In this document: positions 45,541 to 56,567 of the stretch, piece after piece
Layout: the number at the start of each line of letters is the position of its first letter
Numbering within the stretch: the first letter of the stretch is position 1
Assembly (NCBI GenBank): GCA_029817715.1
Contig: JARUPY010000473.1
Span: 868,001 to 932,000, forward strand
Direction of reading: 5' to 3'
DNA from: Melastoma dodecandrum
Lineage: Eukaryota > Streptophyta > Magnoliopsida > Myrtales > Melastomataceae
Length of the DNA stretch: 64,000 nt
Position numbers and translations under genes: made by a program
Notes under the pieces: generated by a model
Told to the model about the DNA's origin: nothing
Database searches by the model: none
The model's input: only the letters and a program-made list of their open reading frames with translations

Positions 45541-46047
45541 ATGTCTATAGATTGGCTTTCATGTGCTTGTGATCTGGTGTACTTCTCCTGGGCCGTTTTC
45601 GTCATGCTCGGGATGTGTATTGGTCAGCTACCAGTAACTTCCTCATGAAGCTCTGAAAGCTGAATTTAGCTCCTATTGTTATCGAACTGCTATTCGAATA
45701 TCTCATTTTTATTTGGGAACTTCTTTTTTCTGTGTCCTTTTCCTTTAACTGTCTGAATGGTTTTACATACATTATTTGTACATTTGTCAGAATTTTGCAT
45801 TCCAAATTGCTCGGTTTATGTAGAATTGGCTTATTGATCTGCTGGCCTGGACTATAATTAGCAAAATTTCTCAGGAAGAAGTTAGCTCTGTAGAGCTTTG
45901 AAAACAGTATTTTTAAAGCATTTCCAGCAGCATGAGTTTTTCCGTTGATGTTTTTTCTTAGAAGAATGAGCTAATTTTGATTCTTATCTTGGGTGTTTTC
46001 TTCATTTGTTTAATGCATTAGGAAGGTGAAACCATACGCATAAATGT

Positions 46048-47541
46048 TGTTGATATAATCTGGTTTTGATGATGACAAAGGTTATGTATTGCTAATGTGT
46101 TATTTAAGTGTACAGAAGAACAGGTCTTCGGGTGTAGAAGCTGGTCTCTGTCATTCGTGCAATACATAAAAGAGTTATGTGGAGTACTTCAACAGGGGAA
46201 ACGATCTAGCCATCAGAAATGGAGTTCTGAGGATAAGATCTACTATCGAATCCACTATCTCTGTTACAGAGATGAGCATCTGTGTCACAGTTGCTATAAC
46301 TCTCCTTGCTGGAGTACTTGCTATGGTTTGCAGAATGGTATTTCTGTGAGTGACGATTTCCTTCTTGGAGATTGTCCTATATGCGAGCACGTGAGATATT
46401 TATCTCACACAGGATCACGTCTAGGTTCATCTTTGGACCTTAAGTTATTTGGAAATATTTATTTCCTTAACTAACGTGATCTTATGGTTACGTAATTTGG
46501 CAATGACCTTATCAGGTTATGATCTCCCTATATGGTGAGAATAATTCCACGAAGGGAAAGTTTTCATATTATGGAAACTTATAATCCCAATGCCAAATTC
46601 GTATGAGAAAGAGTGCTGGTTCTGCTGTCGCAGCAAACAGCTTCTGAGCAGAAGTCATTATCTCTTATTGAGCGATCACTTTGTTTTATTATTATCTAAC
46701 GTAACTAAGGGTAATGCTTTATGCTTTTGGAAGTTTTCCCACAGGATTAAATCATGGAGAATATGGCAAGTGAATCAACTAGCCGTTGAGATTGATTGGG
46801 AAACTTCGTTCTACGGACAAGCTTAAGTGCAAGTGTGAAGCAACGATTCCAAGTCGCCGTTCTACCAAAAGCTTACTAGAATCCTTGTGCCTTCACCGTT
46901 GCAAAAGCTGAGAGCGTCCGTCGTGCATTCACCGAGCCGATCACCGCTGACAGAGAGCGTCTTCTGTAACTGCAGAGAGTTTGTGCTGTAGTTGCTAATC
47001 TTGTCTCGTGCAGGTTGTTAGTCACACAGGTTGTGTGCAAGGGCAGGTGGTAGCCGTTAAGCCACGTTTGGCAGGTGGTAGCCGTTAAGCCACGTTTGGG
47101 CGGGTGGTAGCCGTTAAGCCACGTTGGGCAGGAGGTAGCCGTTAAGCCTCGTTGGGCAGGTGGTAGCCGTCAAGCCACGTTGGGCTCAGTGAGGAGCCGG
47201 AGTCAGACACGTTGCGTGCGGGTTGTGTTAGACACGTGATAACGTGCAATTTGTTAGTCACATTTCTGGCAGAAGTGTGCATCTGTAAAATCCCACATTC
47301 CAATCATAGTGAATACGCCCTGCTTGGGTGAGAGCTGGGAGAGTGGACGTAGGCATTGTTTGCCGAACCACTATAAATCTTTGTGTCTTACACAAAAGAT
47401 AACTTGTCTCAGAACTGGGAATCTGTTTATCAGATCCAGCCTCTGTGACCTAACAGAACCACGCTTCTGTGAGCGAAAAAGTGTCATAACTCTTACGGCA
47501 CTAATTCAACCCCCCCTTCTTAGTGCAATCCTATACCAACA
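46048..47541 (+). repeat. LTR1 (duplicated copy of the 5' LTR)
   Basis: 1494 bp, TG...CA. It contains five 28-bp tandem units (GGCAGGTGGTAGCCGTTAAG then CCACGTTT, about 47042-47183) and a TATAAAT at 47372-47378 that is the likely promoter. It differs from LTR2 at about one base (near 47185). The open frames within it recur in all LTR copies and are not genes. Confidence 0.93.
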
Positions 47542-47601
47542 ATTGGTATCAGAGCGGGCTCAACGATAAAAGCTTAACCGCTTGTTGAGAGATCCGATAG
47601 G

Positions 47602-48103
47602 ATGCAAATGGGATATATGCACACTGTTGGTTCCAACAGTAATAGTCCACCATTATTTGATGGACAAAACTTCTCCAGCTGGCGTAGCAGGATGGAGTTC
47701 TGGATTGCATCCCGAGAACCGAGGTGTTTAGGGATCATCCGAAATGGTCCTCTGCTTCTCAGAGGACAAGATCTGAAAGTTGAGCATGGCAGCACGACTT
47801 CACTTTCTGATCAGGAAGTTGAAATCATCAAGCTGAATGCTATGGCTGTCAACTTTCTTCACTGTGCTCTATCTCCTATGGAGTACAACCGGATCTCTGC
47901 CTGTACCACAGCAAAAGAGATCTGGGATCGACTTGTTCTAACCCATGAAGGGACGGATCAAGTCAAGGAGACACGAATAAATCTGTTGGTCCAGCAGTAT
48001 GAGGCCTTCAAAATGAAGCCTGATGAGTCTATCTCTGAAATGTATGATAGACTCAATACAATCATCAACAGCTTAGCCCTTCTTGGGAAAAATTATTCTA
48101 ATG
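47602..48103 (+). pseudogene. 5' fragment of gag between LTR1 and LTR2
   Basis: Identical to the first 167 codons of the intact gag except for about two substitutions, then cut at the duplication junction, where translation continues into NECAP intron sequence and stops. The first part carries the UBN2/gag motif FDGQNFSSWRSRMEFW. Confidence 0.9.
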
Positions 48104-48191
48104 AGAAGAATGAGCTAATTTTGATTCTTATCTTGGGTGTTTTCTTCATTTGTTTAATGCATTAGGAAGGTGAAACCATACGCATAAATGT

Positions 48192-49685
48192 TGTTGATAT
48201 AATCTGGTTTTGATGATGACAAAGGTTATGTATTGCTAATGTGTTATTTAAGTGTACAGAAGAACAGGTCTTCGGGTGTAGAAGCTGGTCTCTGTCATTC
48301 GTGCAATACATAAAAGAGTTATGTGGAGTACTTCAACAGGGGAAACGATCTAGCCATCAGAAATGGAGTTCTGAGGATAAGATCTACTATCGAATCCACT
48401 ATCTCTGTTACAGAGATGAGCATCTGTGTCACAGTTGCTATAACTCTCCTTGCTGGAGTACTTGCTATGGTTTGCAGAATGGTATTTCTGTGAGTGACGA
48501 TTTCCTTCTTGGAGATTGTCCTATATGCGAGCACGTGAGATATTTATCTCACACAGGATCACGTCTAGGTTCATCTTTGGACCTTAAGTTATTTGGAAAT
48601 ATTTATTTCCTTAACTAACGTGATCTTATGGTTACGTAATTTGGCAATGACCTTATCAGGTTATGATCTCCCTATATGGTGAGAATAATTCCACGAAGGG
48701 AAAGTTTTCATATTATGGAAACTTATAATCCCAATGCCAAATTCGTATGAGAAAGAGTGCTGGTTCTGCTGTCGCAGCAAACAGCTTCTGAGCAGAAGTC
48801 ATTATCTCTTATTGAGCGATCACTTTGTTTTATTATTATCTAACGTAACTAAGGGTAATGCTTTATGCTTTTGGAAGTTTTCCCACAGGATTAAATCATG
48901 GAGAATATGGCAAGTGAATCAACTAGCCGTTGAGATTGATTGGGAAACTTCGTTCTACGGACAAGCTTAAGTGCAAGTGTGAAGCAACGATTCCAAGTCG
49001 CCGTTCTACCAAAAGCTTACTAGAATCCTTGTGCCTTCACCGTTGCAAAAGCTGAGAGCGTCCGTCGTGCATTCACCGAGCCGATCACCGCTGACAGAGA
49101 GCGTCTTCTGTAACTGCAGAGAGTTTGTGCTGTAGTTGCTAATCTTGTCTCGTGCAGGTTGTTAGTCACACAGGTTGTGTGCAAGGGCAGGTGGTAGCCG
49201 TTAAGCCACGTTTGGCAGGTGGTAGCCGTTAAGCCACGTTTGGGCGGGTGGTAGCCGTTAAGCCACGTTGGGCAGGAGGTAGCCGTTAAGCCTCGTTGGG
49301 CAGGTGGTAGCCGTCAAGCCACGTTGGGCTCAGTAAGGAGCCGGAGTCAGACACGTTGCGTGCGGGTTGTGTTAGACACGTGATAACGTGCAATTTGTTA
49401 GTCACATTTCTGGCAGAAGTGTGCATCTGTAAAATCCCACATTCCAATCATAGTGAATACGCCCTGCTTGGGTGAGAGCTGGGAGAGTGGACGTAGGCAT
49501 TGTTTGCCGAACCACTATAAATCTTTGTGTCTTACACAAAAGATAACTTGTCTCAGAACTGGGAATCTGTTTATCAGATCCAGCCTCTGTGACCTAACAG
49601 AACCACGCTTCTGTGAGCGAAAAAGTGTCATAACTCTTACGGCACTAATTCAACCCCCCCTTCTTAGTGCAATCCTATACCAACA
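48192..49685 (+). repeat. LTR2 (5' LTR of the coding unit)
   Basis: 1494 bp, same ends as LTR1. TATAAAT at 49516-49522 and the 28-bp tandem block at about 49186-49327. It is followed directly by the primer-binding site. Preceded by a second AATGT (48187-48191) within duplicated host sequence. Confidence 0.93.
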
Positions 49686-49687
49686 AT

Positions 49688-49699
49688 TGGTATCAGAGC
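49688..49699 (+). promoter_or_regulatory. Primer-binding site for initiator tRNA-Met
   Basis: TGGTATCAGAGC, two bases after LTR2, is the standard Copia minus-strand primer site complementary to the 3' end of initiator tRNA-Met. A duplicate lies at 47544-47555 after LTR1. Confidence 0.92.
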
Positions 49700-49745
49700 G
49701 GGCTCAACGATAAAAGCTTAACCGCTTGTTGAGAGATCCGATAGG

Positions 49746-51458
49746 ATGCAAATGGGATATATGCACGCTGTTGGTTCCAACAGTAATAGTCCACCATTAT
49801 TTGATGGACAAAACTTCTCCAGCTGGCGTAGCAGGATGGAGTTCTGGATTGCATCCCGAGAACCGAGGTGTTTAGGGATCATCCGAAATGGTCCTCTGCT
49901 TCTCAGAGGACAAGATCTGAAAGTTGAGCATGGCAGCACGACTTCACTTTCTGATCAGGAAGTTGAAATCATCAAGCTGAATGCTATGGCTGTCAACTTT
50001 CTTCACTGTGCTCTATCTCCTATGGAGTACAACCGGATCTCCGCCTGTACCACAGCAAAAGAGATCTGGGATCGACTTGTTCTAACCCATGAAGGGACGG
50101 ATCAAGTCAAGGAGACACGAATAAATCTGTTGGTCCAGCAGTATGAGGCCTTCAAAATGAAGCCTGATGAGTCTATCTCTGAAATGTATGATAGACTCAA
50201 TACAATCATCAACAGCTTAGCCCTTCTTGGGAAAAATTATTCTAATGCTGAAATGGTGAGAAAGGTCCTCAGGTCTTTACCCATGAATTGGGAAGCTAAA
50301 AAGACCGCTATTGAGGAAGCCAAAGATTTAACAACTCTTAGGCTGGATCAGCTTATGGGTTCTCTTCTCTCCTACGAGGAAGAGAAACGGTCATCTGTGC
50401 CTCAGACGACCAAATCTATTGCCTTTAAGGCATCAGCTTCTACTGATGATGAATCAGATGATATAGAAGCAGAAACTGATGAGGAGCTTTCCTTGTTAGT
50501 AAAGGGTTTGAACAAACTTCTTTACAAGAAACGCTTCAAACGAAGTGTTAAACCCAAGTCTTCTAACTTAGAGGACAAAAAGGGACCAGTATGTTACGAA
50601 TGTAAGAAACTGGGACACATGAGGAATGAATGTCCTCTGTTGGCTGATAGGTCAAAATCTTCTCGAAACAGAAGAAGAGCCTTATTGGCTTGGAGCGATG
50701 AGGAGGACAATGAATCTGAGTCTGAGGAAGAGCAGAAGGCAAACCTTTGCTACATGGCTCGTTCCAAATCAGAATCTGATTCAGATGAAGAGGTAATCTC
50801 GACATCTATGTCTAATTTATCTTCTAATGATCTTAAAGGTTTTCTGACAGAAATCCTTGAGAGAGTTAAAGAGCTATCCTCAAAATATCGCTCGGTGAAA
50901 AAGCAGAACAAGGTTCTGCAATCACAACTCACTTCTCTGCACAGAGAAAAGATTGCCTTGAAAAAGGATGCTGAGATCTTCTGCACAGAAGCATCTCCTC
51001 TGATCAGAGAACCTCTTCCTGAGGTATGGGACGAGCTACTCGTTCGTGACAAAGTGGTTTTTCCACTAGATGAGTCTAACAGAGGTTTATTACCTGAATG
51101 TCAGTCTCACAATTGTCACAGAAACAAATCTGAATGTTCAGATGATGTATGCTATGTGACACAGAACGCATGTTCTGTGATAAGTCCCAAAGTTGCACAG
51201 AAACAGAAGTCTGTGGTGCCACAGAAATCTGAATCTGTGAAATGTTATACTTCTGAGCAGAAGCATAACAAATCTAGGATTAAAAACCTTGTCGGACCGA
51301 CAGAAAAGGTTAAATCCTGTCACTATTGTGGCATGCTTGGACATATGATCGGACAATGTCAGATCAAGAAGTCTATAAGCATAACCAACGCGATTCTCTC
51401 ACGGAACAAATCACAATCCTATGGAACCGGCTTAAGGTGGGTTCCTGTTGTAACCTAA
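49746..51458 (+). CDS. Retrotransposon gag (UBN2 type), two zinc knuckles
   Basis: 570 residues. N-terminal FDGQNFSSWRSRMEFW and the UBN2-like helical capsid region (CTTAKEIWDRLVLTHEGTDQ; INLLVQQYEAFKM) are followed by an acidic stretch. A CCHC knuckle CYECKKLGHMRNEC lies near residue 282, a coiled-coil region follows, and a second knuckle-like CHYCGMLGHMIGQC lies near residue 525. The long gag with a late second knuckle fits Sireviruses. The frame ends WVPVVT-stop at 51456-51458, and pol is in another frame. It forms the particle that packages element RNA (family knowledge). Confidence 0.92.
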   Translation: MQMGYMHAVGSNSNSPPLFDGQNFSSWRSRMEFWIASREPRCLGIIRNGPLLLRGQDLKVEHGSTTSLSDQEVEIIKLNAMAVNFLHCALSPMEYNRISACTTAKEIWDRLVLTHEGTDQVKETRINLLVQQYEAFKMKPDESISEMYDRLNTIINSLALLGKNYSNAEMVRKVLRSLPMNWEAKKTAIEEAKDLTTLRLDQLMGSLLSYEEEKRSSVPQTTKSIAFKASASTDDESDDIEAETDEELSLLVKGLNKLLYKKRFKRSVKPKSSNLEDKKGPVCYECKKLGHMRNECPLLADRSKSSRNRRRALLAWSDEEDNESESEEEQKANLCYMARSKSESDSDEEVISTSMSNLSSNDLKGFLTEILERVKELSSKYRSVKKQNKVLQSQLTSLHREKIALKKDAEIFCTEASPLIREPLPEVWDELLVRDKVVFPLDESNRGLLPECQSHNCHRNKSECSDDVCYVTQNACSVISPKVAQKQKSVVPQKSESVKCYTSEQKHNKSRIKNLVGPTEKVKSCHYCGMLGHMIGQCQIKKSISITNAILSRNKSQSYGTGLRWVPVVT

Positions 51459-51481
51459 CTTGTTCTTAATCGCAGGTACAC

Positions 51482-54400
51482 TTGAAAACTAAAGCCAGGA
51501 AGGATGAGTGGTACCTGGACAGTGGGTGCTCACGCCACATGACCGGGGATCCTTCTAAGTTTTCAAGTTTGAAGTTACAGAACGGTGGTTCTGTGACATT
51601 TGGCGATGATAGCAAAGGCTACATCAAAGGCATTGGAACTATCGGTAGTTCACAAACAATGCAAATAGACGATGTTCTGCTTGTTGCAGGATTAAAACAT
51701 AGTCTATTAAGTGTGAGCCAACTCTGTGATAAGGGTTATCAAATAACCTTTAACGCAGAAGGATGTTCTGGATCCACAGACGGATCCGTCTGTTTCGTTG
51801 CTGAACGAAGAAAGAACGTCTACATCGTTTCTCAAGACAACCTCTTGTCTTCTGAGAAATGCCTTGTTTCTTACAAGGATGAAACAAATCTTTGGCATAG
51901 GAAATTGGGACACATCAATTTCCAATTATTGTCTAAGATTGCCAAAAGGAAGCTGGTACGAGGTTTACCGAAGCTCTCTTTTGAAGAGAACAGCTTCTGT
52001 GAAGCTTGTTCTTTGGGAAAACAAACCAAAGCTTCTTTTAAAAGCAAAGGTTATATTTCCACCTCAAAACCACTTGAACTTCTCCACATGGACCTGTTTG
52101 GTCCCACCAGAACACGGAGTCTGGGCCTCAGACGCTATGCTATGGTGGTTGTGGACGATTACTCAAGATATTCTTGGGTAAGGTTCTTGGCTCATAAGAG
52201 TGATGCATTCGGTGCGTTCAAAAGCCTTGTCACAAAGCTGCAAAATGAGAGAGGAGCCTCTCTCAAAAGCTTAAGAACTGACCATGGTACAGAATTTGTA
52301 AACCATGAGTTCAAGTCCTTCTGTGACATGAATGGCATAGAACACACATTCTCTGCTCCTTATACTCCACAACAGAATGGAGTTGCTGAGAGAATGAATC
52401 GAACTCTTCTTGATATGGCCAGAACGATGATGTGTGAAAGCAAGGTTCCACAGAATTTGTGGGCTGAGGCAATTAACACAGCATGTTATGTGTCTAACCG
52501 TGTACTTGCACGAAAGACACTTGACAAAACTCCTTATGAGTTGTACAAGGGCAAAGTCCCTAACATCTCATATTTCCATCCCTTTGGAAGTCCTTGTTAC
52601 ATACTAAGACTTCCTAAGGACAATGTTGGTAAATTCGATGCTAGATCAGATGAAGGAGTTTTCCTTGGCTATTCTGAATCAAGCAAAGCTTATCGAGTTT
52701 TCAACAAAAGAACTCTTGTTGTTGAGGAATCTATTAATGTCATCATTAATGACTCTCAATACACAGAGGAATCTGTCTTATCTGATAGGCTAAGTACGCA
52801 GCTGCCTGCTGCTGAAGTACAGAAAGAGAGCGCTGTCCCTCTTAAGACTAATTCTGTACAAGTCCAGTCCGTCATTGGACAGGATGCAAACTCTGAGGGC
52901 CCCTCAGAGGATAATGATTCTGATAAGAATCTCTTGGACAGAGTGCCCACTCTGTACAAGAAAAGACACCCCATGGAGCAAGTCATTGGGGATGTACAGA
53001 AAGGAATACAGACGAGACGTTCTGTGAATCTCTTCTGTGAACATTCTGCGTTCCTCTCGCAAAAGGAACCAACAAGCATTGATGAAGCTCTTGCAGATCC
53101 TAATTGGATCATTGCCATGCAAGAAGAGCTTAATCAATTCGAACGAAACAAGGTCTGGACGCTTGTTCAGAGACCAAAGGATCGTTCTGTTGTTGGAACC
53201 AAGTGGGTCTTCCGCAATAAGCTTGATGAATCAGGCTCTGTGGTCAGGAACAAGGCCAGACTCGTGGCCAAAGGGTACTCTCAATCAGAAGGGATTGACT
53301 ATGATGAGACTTACGCTCCTGTGGCACGCCTAGAAGCTATCAGACTTCTGTTAGCTTATGCGTGTTTTAATGATTTCAAACTATTTCAGATGGACGTGAA
53401 AAGTGCCTTCCTGAATGGTGAGATCAAGGAGGAAGTCTACGTAGACCAACCTCCGGGATTTGAGGATCCTAAGAAACATGATCATGTTTTTAAGCTTGAT
53501 AAAGCTTTATATGGCTTGAAACAAGCTCCCAGAGCTTGGTATGAAAGGCTGAGCCAATTTCTTATTGAAAAGGGCTATAGAAAGGGAAAGGTTGACACAA
53601 CTCTTTTCCTAAAGAAGCACGGAACCGAGCTTCTGATTGTTCAGATCTACGTAGATGACATCATCTTCGGATCTACGAACAATACCTTATGTAATGAGTT
53701 CGCAGAACTCATGAAGGGTGAATTTGAAATGAGCATGGTGGGAGAATTAACATTCTTTCTGGGCTTACAGATTCGCCAAACTTCAGAAGGTACTTTCATC
53801 CATCAGGAAAAGTACACTAAACAACTTCTGAAGAAATATGAGTTGACCAACTCAAAACACTTGTCTACTCCCATGAGCACAAACGCTATTGTGGAGAAAG
53901 ACGAATCAGGAAAGGATGCAGATCCTAGCCTCTACAGAAGTATGATAGGGTCCTTATTGTACCTTACAGCTTCCAGGCCTGACATTCTGTTCAGCGTCTG
54001 CCTTTGTGCTAGATACCAATCAGCACCAAAGGAGTCCCATTTAACACATGTTAAAAGGATATTTCGATATCTTTCTGGGACTACAAATCTAGGGCTTTGG
54101 TATTCCAAGAGATCATTATTTGATCTTATAGGGTACTCCGACGCAGACTTTGCTGGCTGCAAAATCGATCGGAAGAGTACTTCTAGAACATGCCAATTGC
54201 TTGGAGATATGCTCATATCCTGGCACTCAAAGAAGGAAGCTTCTGTTGCATTATCAACAGCAGAGGCAGAATATGTTGCAGCAGCAAGCTGCTGTGCACA
54301 GCTTCTATGGATGCGTCAACAACTTGAGGACTACGGTTTCAAGTTTGACAATATTCCAATACGGTGTGATAACACCAGTGCCATAAATCTGACCAAGAAT

Positions 54401-54592
54401 CCTGTTCAGCATTCAAGGTCTAAACATATAGAACTAAGACATCATTTCATTCGAGATCATGTCCAAAATGGTTCTATTGCTGTGGAATATGTGAGCACAG
54501 AAACACAGCTCTGTGATATCTTCACAAAACCATTAAATTTTGAGAAGTTCTCAAAATTGCGAATGGAATTAGGGATTTGTTATCCCCTCTAA
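51482..54592 (+). CDS. Retrotransposon pol: protease, integrase, RT, RNase H
   Basis: 1036 codons open. In order: aspartic protease ([13 protein letters not shown]), integrase zinc-binding region (LWHRKLGH and FCEACSLGK), integrase core ([35 protein letters not shown]), reverse transcriptase ([38 protein letters not shown] region) and RNase H ([21 protein letters not shown]). Catalytic residues for all four activities are visible and there is no internal stop. It opens after a TAA in its own frame, 24 bases past the gag stop and in a different frame; no ATG opens it, so expression needs frameshifting, reinitiation or splicing. AATCGCAG|GTACAC near the junction contains both an AG and a GT splice-like dinucleotide. 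Confidence 0.93.
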   Translation: MKTKARKDEWYLDSGCSRHMTGDPSKFSSLKLQNGGSVTFGDDSKGYIKGIGTIGSSQTMQIDDVLLVAGLKHSLLSVSQLCDKGYQITFNAEGCSGSTDGSVCFVAERRKNVYIVSQDNLLSSEKCLVSYKDETNLWHRKLGHINFQLLSKIAKRKLVRGLPKLSFEENSFCEACSLGKQTKASFKSKGYISTSKPLELLHMDLFGPTRTRSLGLRRYAMVVVDDYSRYSWVRFLAHKSDAFGAFKSLVTKLQNERGASLKSLRTDHGTEFVNHEFKSFCDMNGIEHTFSAPYTPQQNGVAERMNRTLLDMARTMMCESKVPQNLWAEAINTACYVSNRVLARKTLDKTPYELYKGKVPNISYFHPFGSPCYILRLPKDNVGKFDARSDEGVFLGYSESSKAYRVFNKRTLVVEESINVIINDSQYTEESVLSDRLSTQLPAAEVQKESAVPLKTNSVQVQSVIGQDANSEGPSEDNDSDKNLLDRVPTLYKKRHPMEQVIGDVQKGIQTRRSVNLFCEHSAFLSQKEPTSIDEALADPNWIIAMQEELNQFERNKVWTLVQRPKDRSVVGTKWVFRNKLDESGSVVRNKARLVAKGYSQSEGIDYDETYAPVARLEAIRLLLAYACFNDFKLFQMDVKSAFLNGEIKEEVYVDQPPGFEDPKKHDHVFKLDKALYGLKQAPRAWYERLSQFLIEKGYRKGKVDTTLFLKKHGTELLIVQIYVDDIIFGSTNNTLCNEFAELMKGEFEMSMVGELTFFLGLQIRQTSEGTFIHQEKYTKQLLKKYELTNSKHLSTPMSTNAIVEKDESGKDADPSLYRSMIGSLLYLTASRPDILFSVCLCARYQSAPKESHLTHVKRIFRYLSGTTNLGLWYSKRSLFDLIGYSDADFAGCKIDRKSTSRTCQLLGDMLISWHSKKEASVALSTAEAEYVAAASCCAQLLWMRQQLEDYGFKFDNIPIRCDNTSAINLTKNPVQHSRSKHIELRHHFIRDHVQNGSIAVEYVSTETQLCDIFTKPLNFEKFSKLRMELGICYPL

Positions 54593-54875
54593 ATGGATCT
54601 GATTGATCCTTATCGTGTGCATTTTTGATTTGGTGAAAGATATGATTTTCAAAAATTATTTCCAATTTTATTATTTCCTGTTTTAAAAAATTTTAAGATT
54701 TCCCTGCCAAAATCTTTTCTTATTTATTTTCTCCCTTTCAAAGTATCTTTGCACACACACACACGTCTTCCCTCCATCTCAGAAACCCATTTTTCTCTCC
54801 CCACGTTTTTCCTCCGATCCTTCTTCGTCATTTCTTCCAAACCCTAACTTCTCTTCTTTGCTTCCTTCTGTCCTC

Positions 54876-56567
54876 ATGGCACCAAGAATCAAGAGAATGC
54901 GCGCTGCCAAAGCCAAAGTAAGGCGCTCTGCTAGACTCAGCACTGAGTCTCTGTCCGATCGGGACTCTCAGGAGACCCAGTCTTCATTACAGGGGAGCGA
55001 CTCTGAGAACGCAAGTCTCTCGTCGAAGGATACGAAATCCGTGTCCCAGCACTCTCCCCCCGAGAGTTCCAAAGCTCTGAATGCAGAGCAAGAAGTCATC
55101 CAGCCATCCACAAAGGAGGACCCTCCTGTACCTGCTAAGGAGGACCCTCCTGCAGCAAAAATTTCTGAGCCAGAAATTGAGGAAATGGTGATTTCTCCAC
55201 AAGGACAAGCTGAGAAAGAGGTCCCTATACCTCAGCGCGTAAGCCCTCCTCTAGAGTCTCCATCTCTGGCTATATTGCCCTATATTGAGATTCTGCCACC
55301 TCCTCCTCCTCTTCCAAAGCAGAAGTTGGCCCCAACTTCATCTAATGCTAAGGAACAGGCTGTGAACCCTCCTGCGGTCGCGGCACAGGAGAAAGGAAAG
55401 GCACAGAAACGCCCATCTGCGGAACCGCAGAAGGAGAATAAAAAGCGAAGAGGTACTCCTCTGACCTTTACTCCTGAAATTGGGGAGATCGTTTCTGCTG
55501 AGGAAATTCAGGCTGTGTTAGATTCTTCTGAGTCTCCTGCTAGAGATCTTGAGGATAGGAAAATCGTACCCTGCCGATTCATCAGATTCAGCTTCTTCTC
55601 TGAGCACTCTCTTGGGCGATTAGAAACTCTTTTCCGTGAGCTCTCTCTGGTTAACTTCTGTGAGCACAGAAGCCCTGTCTCTGCCTCCTTGGTTAGAGAA
55701 TTCTACAGCCACATCACCTTTCACAGGGTGAACAAGATGATCAAGTACATAAAGGTGGTAATAGAGGAGAACACCTATGTTTTCTCTCTACTTGATGTAT
55801 GCAGGGCGTTCAGTGCAAGATACCACTCTCAGCTCCAGCCCATGGAGATATCCAAATCATCGGCGTATCGCAGGATAACAGGGGCCGAAAGGCCAACAAA
55901 GTCCAGCGTATACCTGGAGAGCACGAAGCTGCCTCTAGAACTGCGCATCCTCCACCGTGCTGTTATGTACTGCCTCTACCCCCGGACTGGGAGCACAGAC
56001 AGTATCATCACGAAGGACGCCACCATGATGGTGCATCTGCTGGAGGGACTTCCTGTCAATCTTGGATCGATCGTCTTTGAGCACATGGAGAGATGTGCAA
56101 CTCTGCCTGATAGAGGACTACCCTATGGCCATATCATCATGAAGCTCCTGCAGACTTACTCTTGTGATATAACTCCCAAGAGTAATCAGGACACCATCCA
56201 TGTCGAGCCTTTTGACGGTACGACACTTGATCATATGGGGTTTGTTTTTACAGGGTCAGAATGGGTTCCAAAGAGGAGCAAGGAGGAGCCATCCTCCAAA
56301 GAGAAAAGAGTTGCTGCACCTTCCAAGCGTAAGACTCGGGCTGACACCAGCAAGCAGAAGAAGATTGATACCAAACAGAAGCATACTTTTGAGGCGTCCA
56401 CTTCTGCTAATCCGAAAGAGTCACGCAAATTGGATAAGTGCATTGCTCAGCAAAAGGAGATTAAGACCCTGATTACGAAGCTGCTTGTAGATCTTGCTGA
56501 TCTCGCGGCATATATCAAGGGCAAGGATGATGCATCCTCCTCTCCTTATGCAGAAGAAAGTGACTGA
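54876..56567 (+). CDS. Extra ORF downstream of pol (Sirevirus ORF3, putative plant transposon protein)
   Basis: About 563 residues starting MAPRIKRMRAAKAKVRRSAR. The N-terminal third is basic then Ser/Glu/Pro-rich and looks disordered, with a poly-Pro run (ILPPPPPLPKQ). The middle, about residues 235-450, is folded-looking (RFIRFSFFSEHSLGRLETLF; EFYSHITFHRVNKMIKYIKV; MMVHLLEGLPVNLGSIVFEH). The C-terminus is Lys-rich with a coiled-coil end. I see no signal peptide or membrane span, so an envelope role is not supported. The layout resembles plant transposon proteins often annotated downstream of Sirevirus pol. Function unknown. Confidence 0.75.
   Translation: MAPRIKRMRAAKAKVRRSARLSTESLSDRDSQETQSSLQGSDSENASLSSKDTKSVSQHSPPESSKALNAEQEVIQPSTKEDPPVPAKEDPPAAKISEPEIEEMVISPQGQAEKEVPIPQRVSPPLESPSLAILPYIEILPPPPPLPKQKLAPTSSNAKEQAVNPPAVAAQEKGKAQKRPSAEPQKENKKRRGTPLTFTPEIGEIVSAEEIQAVLDSSESPARDLEDRKIVPCRFIRFSFFSEHSLGRLETLFRELSLVNFCEHRSPVSASLVREFYSHITFHRVNKMIKYIKVVIEENTYVFSLLDVCRAFSARYHSQLQPMEISKSSAYRRITGAERPTKSSVYLESTKLPLELRILHRAVMYCLYPRTGSTDSIITKDATMMVHLLEGLPVNLGSIVFEHMERCATLPDRGLPYGHIIMKLLQTYSCDITPKSNQDTIHVEPFDGTTLDHMGFVFTGSEWVPKRSKEEPSSKEKRVAAPSKRKTRADTSKQKKIDTKQKHTFEASTSANPKESRKLDKCIAQQKEIKTLITKLLVDLADLAAYIKGKDDASSSPYAEESD

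Larger units (their letters stand above)
45960..50247 (+). repeat. 2144-bp direct tandem duplication spanning host gene and retroelement
   Basis: 45960-48103 is repeated as 48104-50247. Each copy runs from the end of a NECAP intron through the exon 2 start, the AATGT target site, a whole LTR and the first 560 or so bases of the internal region. The junction at 48103|48104 joins gag to host intron (CTAATG|AGAAGAATGAGC) with no shared bases and no filler. By eye the copies differ at only about three positions (near 47185, 47627 and 47897). Confidence 0.92.

Noticed and set aside
46097..46474. 125-codon open frame that recurs identically at 48241 and 57440
   Set aside because: It lies wholly inside the LTR, and the three occurrences are the three LTR copies. 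It has no start context or family resemblance.
46048..49685. Idea that LTR1 to LTR2 is a separate small retrotransposon nested beside the main one
   Set aside because: The second AATGT is embedded in a longer duplicated host segment (48104-48191), and LTR1 is followed by gag that is cut mid-frame; a tandem duplication explains everything.
54876..56567. Envelope-like protein for the extra retrotransposon ORF
   Set aside because: No signal peptide, membrane span or cysteine pattern is visible; kept only as ORF3 of unknown function.
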